Below, in pieces: positions 27,601 to 35,400 of a stretch of 64,000 nt of DNA. The translations under genes were made by a program, and so were the position numbers. The notes under the pieces were generated by a model. That model did no database searches. It had not been told where the DNA came from and saw nothing but the letters and a program-made list of their open reading frames with translations. The stretch comes from Planctomycetota bacterium (GTDB lineage Bacteria > Planctomycetota > MHYJ01 > JACQXL01), in the NCBI GenBank assembly GCA_016235865.1, contig JACRIK010000001.1, forward strand, positions 62,001-126,000. Direction: 5' to 3'. How positions within the stretch are numbered: the stretch's first letter is position 1; every line of letters begins with the position of its first letter.

Positions 27601-29845
27601 GCTCTGGGCCTGGGGTGATAATGCGGACGGCCAATTGGGTTTGAATGACACAGTCAGCCGGACTGTTCCAACACAAGTTGGCACCGGAACGTTTTGGGCC
27701 GAGGTGGCCTGCGGCAGCGGATTCACCATTGCCCGGAAGAATAATCATACACTCTGGGGCGCCGGGGATAATTCAGAAGGTCAGTTGGGTCTGGGCGCTA
27801 TTACCGGAACATTAGTATTTATCCAGATTGGTTCTGATGGTAATTGGACCAGGATAACCGCCGGCGGCCAGTCGCATACCCTGGCGCTCAATAGCAGCGG
27901 CGAGCTTTATGCCTGGGGTGATAATGCCAAGGGCCAATTGGGACTGGGCGATTACACCAATAGAACCACGCCTCAGATAGTTACCACCACCCCGGTCAGT
28001 TCCATCGCGGCCGGTTATGACCATTCCATGGCCATTATGGCAGATGGTTCGCTCTATGCCTGGGGTGACAATTCCGGCGGCCAGTTAGGCACCGGTAGTC
28101 TGATAACCCAGACCGAACCAACGTTGATTACCACTACCGGCTGGATTGATGTGGCCGGCGGATACAAGCATACCGTGGCCATCAATACCAGCGGAGATAT
28201 CTATGCCTGGGGTAATAATGACGAAGGTGAACTGGGCACCGGTGATTTGATAAGCCGGACTGAGCCGGCGTTTATCACCGCCAGCGGCTGGGCTGATATC
28301 TCGGTCGGCTACAAACACACCGTTGCCCTGAAGACTGACGGAACACTCTATTCCTGGGGCGATAATTCTGAAGGACAGTTGGGATTAGGCGATTTGGTAA
28401 GTAGAACCGACCCGACACTGATTACCGGTACGGGAATAATAACTTGGACCAAGACTTCAGCCGGATGGAGATTTACTGCCGGCATTGATAGTAATAATAC
28501 GCTCTGGGCCTGGGGCGATAATGCTTTTGGGCAATTGGGCACCGGAAATACCTTTGACAAAAATATACCCGCTAGTTCCAACGACCTTCCAATCACGGCA
28601 ACATGTTGGGCTAAATCATACGGCACCACTTTTGCGGAGTCTGGTGTTACGATACAACAGACATCTGATAACGGATATATATTGGCTGGATATGCAAATA
28701 ATGCAAGCTCTAACAACCTGTTTGCTATGAAATTAGGCGGCAATTCCACTGTCGAATGGCAAAAAATATATACAGGCGCTCCTGGAGGAAATTATAATCT
28801 TATTAGGCAGGCTTCAGATGGTGGTTATATACTTGCTGGCCAGGTTAAAGTTGGTACTAATTATTATATGGATTCGTGGGTCGCAAAACTAAACAGTGAC
28901 GGAACACTTGCCTGGCAGAAAGCATACGGAGCCAGCGAGGATAGGCGGCCTCGTGCAATTAGACAGACTTCTGATGGCGGTTATATTGTAGTGGGTGAAA
29001 TGCCTATTAGCAATAGTGACGCTTGGATTATGAAACTTAACAGCAATGGGTCAATTGCCTGGCAAAGGAGTTATGGTACCAATGAAAGGGAAACATTCGA
29101 ATCAATAGAGCAGACTTTAGATGGGGGATACATTGTTTCTGGATGTATAAACTTCAGCGATGCTTGGGTGTTAAGATTGAATAGTAGCGGGTCAATTATC
29201 TGGCAAAGACGATACAGTGGTACTCTTACATTTGGACGTTCAATAGTCCCAACATCTGATGGCGGATATATCTTGGGTATGGAGGCTGATGGCTGGATGT
29301 ATGATTTTTGTGCGTTAAAATTAAATAGTGATGGAACGATTGCCTGGCAACGATATTATCGCGGTTTGGATCAGGATATGTTAGATTCAATTCGGCAGAC
29401 ATCGGATGGCGGATATATTATGGCTGGAAGCTCACGATCATTTGGACTTGGTACTGGTTTTGGCGGTGGACCGGATTATGACATCTGGCTTGTGAAAACT
29501 GATAGCAACGGTGCGATTATCTGGCAAAAGGCGTATGGAGGCACAAATGATGACGCTATGGTAAGTTGGGGCGCGTTTGATCAGACTTCAGATGGTGGAT
29601 ATGTTGCTACTGGTAGCACACTATCATTTGGATTAGGTGGTGGTTGGGGTGATATATGGGTCTTAAAGATTAGTAGTGACGGATCGCTTCCACTATTAGC
29701 TCGAGATACCAATGCAACGGTCTTAATCTCAGCATACACAATGACTACTACATCAGTTCCTGAAACAAGCAATACAGTAACTGATGTAAATACGTCTTTG
29801 GTGCCGACTGCGACTTCCATGACCATTAATCAGCAGTCACCATAA
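24647..29845 (+). CDS. Giant surface lipoprotein: cadherin/Ig-like repeats, RCC1 propeller, second propeller
   Basis: 1732 residues. Lipobox VGCGG near residue 24. Nine repeats of about 90 residues (about 45-865) of the putative-Ig/cadherin-like type with PTLxxIGNKxxxE, SGSDPDGDAxTYTA and FxWTPSYxQSG. One FN3-like domain follows, then seven RCC1 repeats (GSLWAWGDNADGQLGL type, about 965-1320) and seven repeats with QTSDGGYIxxG (about 1320-1690). Each set of seven suggests one seven-bladed propeller. The likely role is adhesion or surface binding. The DNA of the last propeller is clearly more AT-rich than the rest. Confidence 0.9.
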   Translation: MAKRRPILNPLWLAVVLSGIALVGCGGAAGTTAGSSGTPNSAPVLAAIGNRTTAEGSLLTFAISASDPASLPLTFVASGLPAGSAFYPVSKVFAWTPTYTQAGNYNVLFRVTNGVSLSDEETITVTVTDVNVTPVVAAITNKTVSEGSLLIFAVSGSDAGNDVLTYTAVGMPSGANLNSSNGTFTWTPDYTQSGVYTGVTFRATDPIGLYDEKAITITVNNTNRTPTLSGIGNKAISETALLTFTIAGSDPDGDAITYTATGLPSGAAFTSTSATFAWTPSYSQSGNYTNVRFRVTDTGGLYNEEAISIAVTNVNRAPTLNAIGNKSVNEAAVLSFTVSGSDPDVETLAYSAISLPSGASLNPSSGAFSWTPSYIQSGSYNVTFRTTDPGGLYATEPITITVNNVNRTPTLAAIGNKTISEASLLSFTISGSDPDTDAITYTAGNLPSGAVFTATSGAFDWTPSYDQSGVYPNVAFTVTDTGGLYTTEPITITVNNTNRTPTLNPVGNKSVNEGELLTFTISGSDPDGGAVTYTGVGLPAGSALVSATGVFSWTPTYLQAGTYSTVKFRANDTGGLYAEETISISVTDVNVAPVLASIGNKTANEGSALNFTVSATDAGGDALTYTATGLPSGAAVNPSSGAFSWTPAYDQAGVYPDINFKATDAGGLYDEEAITVTVNNTNRAPTLNYIGSQSVNENVLLAFTISGIDPDGDAITYSASNLPSGSVFTATTGEFAWTPTYLQANSYNVTFRATDTPGLSGQEVVAITVNNVNRACTLNPVGDKTTDEGVLLSFTISGTDIDTDDVLSYNAFNMPAGATINATSGVFTWTPTYLQANTYNVTFRTTDPYGLYDDEAITITVNNVPASPTVTTEPATGVDINMATLNGTVNPNELATTAYFEWGISTTYGATTTVQALGSGTTILNVAQVITGLEHNSIYYYRMVADNSVGTSYGINRTFTTATNTNWAMIVGGETHSMGIKNDGSLWAWGDNADGQLGLNDTVSRTVPTQVGTGTFWAEVACGSGFTIARKNNHTLWGAGDNSEGQLGLGAITGTLVFIQIGSDGNWTRITAGGQSHTLALNSSGELYAWGDNAKGQLGLGDYTNRTTPQIVTTTPVSSIAAGYDHSMAIMADGSLYAWGDNSGGQLGTGSLITQTEPTLITTTGWIDVAGGYKHTVAINTSGDIYAWGNNDEGELGTGDLISRTEPAFITASGWADISVGYKHTVALKTDGTLYSWGDNSEGQLGLGDLVSRTDPTLITGTGIITWTKTSAGWRFTAGIDSNNTLWAWGDNAFGQLGTGNTFDKNIPASSNDLPITATCWAKSYGTTFAESGVTIQQTSDNGYILAGYANNASSNNLFAMKLGGNSTVEWQKIYTGAPGGNYNLIRQASDGGYILAGQVKVGTNYYMDSWVAKLNSDGTLAWQKAYGASEDRRPRAIRQTSDGGYIVVGEMPISNSDAWIMKLNSNGSIAWQRSYGTNERETFESIEQTLDGGYIVSGCINFSDAWVLRLNSSGSIIWQRRYSGTLTFGRSIVPTSDGGYILGMEADGWMYDFCALKLNSDGTIAWQRYYRGLDQDMLDSIRQTSDGGYIMAGSSRSFGLGTGFGGGPDYDIWLVKTDSNGAIIWQKAYGGTNDDAMVSWGAFDQTSDGGYVATGSTLSFGLGGGWGDIWVLKISSDGSLPLLARDTNATVLISAYTMTTTSVPETSNTVTDVNTSLVPTATSMTINQQSP
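24770..27240 (+). repeat. Nine tandem ~275-bp coding repeats
   Basis: In-frame repeats that encode the cadherin/Ig-like domains. Successive units share stretches such as GGCTCAGACCCGGA and ATTACCGTCAATAAT but have diverged. Non-coding functions are not suggested. Confidence 0.8.
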
Positions 29846-30324
29846 TATTTAGAGATAAAGATACCTTTAATAAGTCTGCATATAGATAGTCTTTACTGAT
29901 AGTATATCCTGTTTTCATCTCCCATATCTCCAATCCGAATAGGGCAGATAGATAATTCTCATCCCTACGCTAAATGGCACTATAGAGTATATCCACTTGC
30001 CTTACCGGATACGAGAGAGTGTCTGCCTATCTATTACCTCTAATCCACCTATCCCAGTTCTATAATTCAAGAGGGTACATCCAATACTAATACCGACCCG
30101 GTATGATTTAGCATCAGGGTATGTATTCCTAAATAATAGGGTATGTTAGATAAAGGCACAGAGTATGTCTCTCTTGTTAGCAGGATATGCAAGATAAAGG
30201 CATATGGTATGCTGGATGGGGGTATATACTACGTCTAATGTCTCTACAGCCGTATAGACCCGACCGTATGTCCTACCAGACCCTGCCCCATATGGTATGA
30301 CTGGTGGCGTCTCGGGGTGATAGA

Positions 30325-30361
30325 GGGTAGGGGGGAGGGGGGGTGGGGGGTACTACCCCCC
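30325..30361 (+). other. G-quadruplex motif overlapping a G6/C6 hairpin
   Basis: G-runs of 3, 6, 7 and 6 (30325-27, 30330-35, 30337-43, 30345-50) separated by TA, A and T fit an intramolecular quadruplex with short loops. The last run can instead pair with CCCCCC at 30356-30361 across TACTA, so the two folds exclude each other. Confidence 0.65.
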
Positions 30362-30988
30362 TGCCGCTTTGGATAATAGGGTATAGCGGTGTGGGTATTA
30401 CCATAACCGGTTGGGAGTATTATGGTTAGGCATAGGGGCTAATACCCGATGGCTCAGAGGGTGTCAGGACTTACCGCTGGGGATACTACTGTCTGGGTTA
30501 GGGGATAATACCTCATCCGTCTGCCCCTGATACCCTGTCTGATTAGGGGTAATAAGATAACCGGCTGGTTCTAATAGTCCGCCAGGCCTGAGGTATCAGG
30601 ATGTCAGGCCGGAGGTATTACCCTGTGCGGTCAGAGGTATATGGCTGTAGAGCCATAGAGCCGGGGGAGTCCCTACGGGAGGCAGTAGCACTAGGGTTTA
30701 GATACATACCATAAATGGAAATTCCGCATAGGATATAGTAACAGGGAATATATGCTATTTCTTTTAGAAACTACTTGTCAGTGGACAGAGGTATGGTTAT
30801 ATTATTATGGGGAGCAGAGAGGTGCTTTCCCAATATATGCCCGAGGGATTACTCAGAGATATGGGGCGTATCTCGGAGAATATAGGGCAGTGCATTAGAG
30901 TAATGGGGCTCGTTCTAACAAGAGCTTATGCGTGTGGATTAGAATGCGTATACTCCTGTTACTAAGAGCATAGACCATAAGTATCCTC

Positions 30989-31022
30989 TAACCCCCACAC
31001 CAATACATTGGTGTGGGGGTTA
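30989..31022. other. Perfect 16-bp palindrome
   Basis: TAACCCCCACACCAAT (30989-31004) and its exact complement (31007-31022) are separated by AC. No T-run follows on either strand, so a standard terminator is unlikely. It marks the end of the unusual region. Confidence 0.7.
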
Positions 31023-31178
31023 AGCATGGCCTGGAATACCCCGGAAGAACATCTATATATTTGAGTAACAGGGTTGAGTTGGCTACATACTCATCTTGTC
31101 CGCCAGTGACTAAATGCGCACCGGGTACTTACAAAGATGGCGCAGATTAAATCCCCTCTAAAAAGCGGAGTCGCAACG

Positions 31179-31198
31179 GAGTCCCGATTATTTCGGGG
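31179..31198. repeat. Dispersed CCCGA...TCGGG hairpin, copy at 31.2 kb
   Basis: The 20 bases GAGTCCCGATTATTTCGGGG are identical to 63766-63785. The stem is CCCGA/TCGGG with loop TTATT. Confidence 0.6.
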
Positions 31199-31339
31199 AG
31201 GGGTAGGGGTGTGTTGCACCAAATCCGCTGCGACCCTTGCCAAGAGCGGGATAAACTCCGGGAGTCCGGTTAGGGATGCGGCTGAATTAGTCGGCGTATG
31301 CTCCTAACTGGACTCTCGCCGCGGCGGGAGCGGGTATAA

Positions 31340-32386
31340 CTAGAATTTCAAGGCGGCCGTTATCTGGATAAAATGGTATCTGATGTCGGTTTCGTTGTTC
31401 CTGACTATGGTATAATTTACGTTCTTGTATTGGAATCCGAATGAGGTGACATCCGCGCCGGTGTTGTTCTGTTTGTAGTATCCGGCCCGCAGGGTCAGCC
31501 ATCGGACCAATTTCCGTTCCACGCCGATGTGCCGCTCGCCATACGCCTCGGCTTCATCATTCAAGAGATTGCGCACGTCAAAAGCGACTTCCGTGTCATC
31601 ATCCGGCCGGAATGACAGCCCGAGATTGGTGCTCCGGTCGACGATGCGTTCCATCGGCAGCAGGACATCCTTGGCGCCCGGGGTAAAATCAAAGTAGCTT
31701 AAGCCCAGCGAGAGTCTTTCCATTGGCGAATACATCGTTCCCATGGTGAGCGTGCCGGCCGAGGTATGCCCGCCATTTTCATATAAATGGTATAATCCGG
31801 CCGTGGCGCCGACTGAGAATTGGGGTGTTATCCTGGCCCTCATCCCGAGTTGGTATCCCAGGTTATCGAACACATCCATATCCCGGCTGGCGCGCTTGTT
31901 CTTGTCCAGGGTTTCGTAGGGCAGGACATCCTCCACCACATTAGCGGCAAAGACCAGCGTGCCGGCGTCATTTCTCAGGCTGCCGCTCTTGAAAAAGAAG
32001 GGCAGGGCGACCCCGAAACCTTCCATAGCCTGGTCCGTCATCGGGGTGGGGTATTCATTGCCCAATTCATCCACGCCGTCTCCTTCTATCATGCCTCCGA
32101 GGATCATGCCGCCTAAACCGGTGGCGACAAACGGCGCGGCCAGGAGATTGGTATGGACCCGGCCCGGCTGGTCAGGGTGCGGCGGCATCTGGATGCCGGC
32201 CGGATTCCAGAGCATGGATTCTGTTTTATAGGACACGCCCATATAGGCGCCGCCCATGCCCATGGACCGGGCCTTGAGCGTGGAAAGGAAGGTCAGGTCC
32301 GAATCCTGGCCTAATAACGGTGGAGCAATAGGAGCTAATATCAGGAGGGAGAATATAAACAAGCACACTGTCTTTTTTATACCCAT
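31340..32386 (-). CDS. PorV/UPF0164-like outer-membrane beta-barrel protein
   Basis: From ATG 32386 about 348 residues: a signal peptide (MGIKKTVCLFIFSLLILAP), then ARSMGMGGAYMGVSY...SMLWNPAGI, the typical opening of FadL-related PorV/UPF0164 barrels, then amphipathic strands, ending ITAALKF with C-terminal Phe. Probably in the outer membrane, possibly a transporter or an attachment platform for secreted proteins, as known for PorV. The long upstream protein on the same strand is a plausible surface cargo. ATG 32407 is in frame but would sit inside the promoter. Confidence 0.8.
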   Translation of the reverse strand: MGIKKTVCLFIFSLLILAPIAPPLLGQDSDLTFLSTLKARSMGMGGAYMGVSYKTESMLWNPAGIQMPPHPDQPGRVHTNLLAAPFVATGLGGMILGGMIEGDGVDELGNEYPTPMTDQAMEGFGVALPFFFKSGSLRNDAGTLVFAANVVEDVLPYETLDKNKRASRDMDVFDNLGYQLGMRARITPQFSVGATAGLYHLYENGGHTSAGTLTMGTMYSPMERLSLGLSYFDFTPGAKDVLLPMERIVDRSTNLGLSFRPDDDTEVAFDVRNLLNDEAEAYGERHIGVERKLVRWLTLRAGYYKQNNTGADVTSFGFQYKNVNYTIVRNNETDIRYHFIQITAALKF

Positions 32387-32393
32387 ATATATT

Positions 32394-32421
32394 ATTCTAT
32401 AAAACAATGAAGATATGTCAA
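32394..32421 (-). promoter_or_regulatory. Promoter, probably leaderless, of the PorV-like gene
   Basis: Minus-strand TTGACA (32421-32416), 16-base spacer, TAGAAT (32399-32394), then 7 bases to ATG 32386. Confidence 0.65.
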
Positions 32422-32443
32422 GGTAATTGCGGGTGCGCGCTAT

Positions 32444-35400
32444 TTAGCGGTTGGCACTATAATCTGCCTGAATCTCGGCGGCGCTGCGGGCATAGTTATA
32501 GATTTTGACTTCATCAATACGGCCTTGGAAGAAGGTTGACCTTAATATGGTGGAAGACGCCAGATGCCCACCGATGGCAATGTCAGCCATGCTCGCAGTC
32601 AGGTTAACCGGGGCATCTGTCCGTTCATCAATCTTTGTTCCATTGATATAAATCTTTCTGGTGCCGGTGGACTTGTCATAAACCGCGGTCATATGGTTCC
32701 AGCTATTAAGGGCTAAAATACCATTCTGCGTGGTAAATACATGGAATTGGCTATCCTGTTGATGGGCATCGTCCGATATGCCGAATACCAATCTGCCGGA
32801 AGAAGTACTTAAGGCATATGCGCGCTGGCCGGACCAATCACCGGTATCACCCCATTTTGTCAGGATATGACCATATCGATCAGTCGTCGGGAAAATCCAG
32901 GCGTCTACTGAAAAGCTCCCCTGTGGATTTAGCAAAGGGGAATTCGGGACACGGACATAATCATCCAGTCCATCAAAAGAGAGGCATCCGTTCGACCAGG
33001 TGGCGCCAGAGACCGTGCCGTGATGACCGTTGCCCGTACTGTCCATAGCCGTTGCGCCTGAGGTCTCATCAAACTTCCACCAGGCAATCGGTCCCGGGTT
33101 TGCGGCCGGAGCGGGTGACACAGATGCTATTATATATCCAAGCTGGACCCGGCCGATGTATTCCTTGTAGCCGGCTTTTTCCGTTGCAGGCAGGGACAAG
33201 CTAAAATAGAGATATTCGGTTCCATCCGTGTCCTTGAAATAATGGGGACTGCTTATCCCCAATATATCGCTTCTCAACTGGGTCTTGTTTAGTATCTGCT
33301 CCCGGCCGGTCCAGTTTATTCCGTCCGCGCTGGTCGCCCGGTAGATGACGCTGTCCGGGCCGGAAGCAGCGGTATAATACATGGTATAAGTCCCGTCCGA
33401 TTCCTTGATGACATCCGGGGTCAAGACATTCTCTTCCGAAGTGCCCGGGACGCGGGCCAAGGCGAGTTGTTTATTGGTCCAGGTGATGCCATCAATACTT
33501 GAGGCCCGGGTGATATTAGACGGCCCGCCGACTCCGACCCGGGGGCGCTGGTTGACGCCATACCACATTGAGTAGGCGCCGTTTGCTTCTTTGACCAGTG
33601 ACGGCTGGCTGGTGCAGTAGTCGTCATAATTTGAAAGGTTGCCGCTTCCGGTCAGCACGGTTTTCTCATTGGCCCAGTTAATGCCATCGGCGCTGGTCAG
33701 ATGGGTAATATAGTAAGACCAGTCGCCGCCGATCCAGGTATAATAATCCGCTTGCCACATCCGGTAAGACCCGTTTTCCTTCATTACCCAGGGGTCGGTG
33801 GCCAGGCGATAGTCGTTCAGCACGGTGCCGTTGACGTGGACGCGCTGGCGGTTGGACCAGTTCGTGCCGTCCGCGCTTTCGGCATATCCGATGGAGCCGT
33901 CGTTCTGGTAGTAAGAACCGGCCCACCAGTAATTGTTTCCCCGATACCACATTTTGTAGATTCCGTTCTCTTTCAGGAGACAGGGCTTTCCCACGCCGTC
34001 TATTTCCCAGCCGGTGGCGGTCGGACTGAGAACTATCTGGAACGGGACCTGGGCGCCGGGCGCCGGTAAGGTGGTCGCTACAGCCATATTGCTGTATGCC
34101 GAGGTATTCCCGGTCGCATCATAGGCCGCCACGGTATAGTTGTAAGTCGTGGCAGAAGTTAATCCGGTGTCTGAGTAGTTAGTAGCATAGAGCGTAGAGC
34201 ATAGAGCGCCGTTACGATAAACCTTATAGCCAACCACAGCAACATTATCTGTTGGGGCGTTCCAAATAATATCTATCTGATTAGAACTTACGGTTGTTGC
34301 GATAAGCCCGGTCGGTATGCTGGGCGCTGAGGTATCAGGCGGGGTCAAGGTGGTGGCGCTGGCCAGGTTACTATGTGCTGAAATATTTCCAGCCGCATCA
34401 TAGGCCGCTACGGCATAACTATAGGTGGTGGATGGGAATAATCCGGCATCGCTATATGAAGCCGCGCCCACAGAGATAATATAGGTTCCGTTGCGGTAGA
34501 CCTTATAGCCGCCCATAGCGAGATTATCAGTCGAGGCGCTCCAGGTCAGATTTATCTGCGAGGTTGACACGGCTAAGGCATTAAGGCCGGTCGGGACAGA
34601 AGGCGGAGTGGTATCAGGCGGGGTCAAGGTGATGGCGCTGGCCAGGTTACTATGTGCGGAAACATTTCCGGCCGCGTCATAGGCCGCTACGGTATAACTA
34701 TAAGTTGTTGAGGCGGCCAGGCCGGCATCGCTATAGGTTATAGAGAGGACAGAAGCGATAAATGCTCCGTTACGGTAAATCCTATAACCGGCCACGCCGA
34801 CATTATCAGTCGAGACCTTCCAGAAGAGATTAATATGGGAGACGGATATGGGTGCGGCAACCAATCCGGCCGGTACGCTGGGCGGAGCAGTGTCCGGAGG
34901 CGGCCAGGTGTTTGCGCTAACCGGACTGCATTGAGCTGAGGTATTGCCGGCGGCATCGTAGGCCGCCACGCTATAACTATAGGTGGTTGAGGCGGCCAGG
35001 CCGGTGTTGCTATAGGAGGTGGCGCTAAGCTGAAGGAGTAAAGCGCCGTTGCGGTAGACTTTGTAGCCAGCCACGCCGACATTATCAGTAGAGGATTTCC
35101 AAGCCAGGTTTATCTGGTTGTGGGAGACCGCAACGGCAGTAAGGCTGACCGGGACAGTCGGCGCGGTGATATCAGGTGGAGCCAATGTGGTTGCGGCTGC
35201 AATGTTACTGAATGCGGAAATATTTCCAGCCGCATCATAGGCCGCGACGGTATAACTATAGGTGGTAGATGGCGCTAATCTGACATTAATATATGAAGCT
35301 GCAGCAACAGATGTAATACAGGTTGCGTTCCGATATATCTTATAGCCGACCACGCCAACATTATCCTTAGAGGGGTTCCAGGCCAGATTTATCTGGTTTG

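Larger units (their letters stand above)
29846..31339. other. 1.5-kb gene-free region of unusual composition
   Basis: No open frame longer than about 60 codons is found on either strand. From about 29.85 to 31.05 kb the DNA is packed with GGTAT and ATACC (roughly a dozen and six or seven copies by eye, several times chance), GGGTA, CTA and TAG, giving frequent stops in all frames. It contains a G-quadruplex motif, several short hairpins (for example GGCCTGA/TCAGGCC around 30584-30610) and ends at a perfect palindrome. From 31.1 kb onwards it looks like ordinary intergenic DNA with one dispersed hairpin. Function unknown: structured RNA, protein-binding array or decayed DNA are all open. Confidence 0.6.

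Noticed and set aside
30672-30685. CCTACGGGAGGCAG, identical to part of the universal 16S rRNA 338 region
   Set aside because: Flanking bases do not follow the 16S consensus and no other 16S landmark occurs at the right spacing, so I treat it as coincidence within the unusual region.
30989-31022. Palindrome read as an integron attC site or intrinsic terminator
   Set aside because: It lacks attC core sites and bulges, no integrase is nearby, and no T-run follows on either strand.
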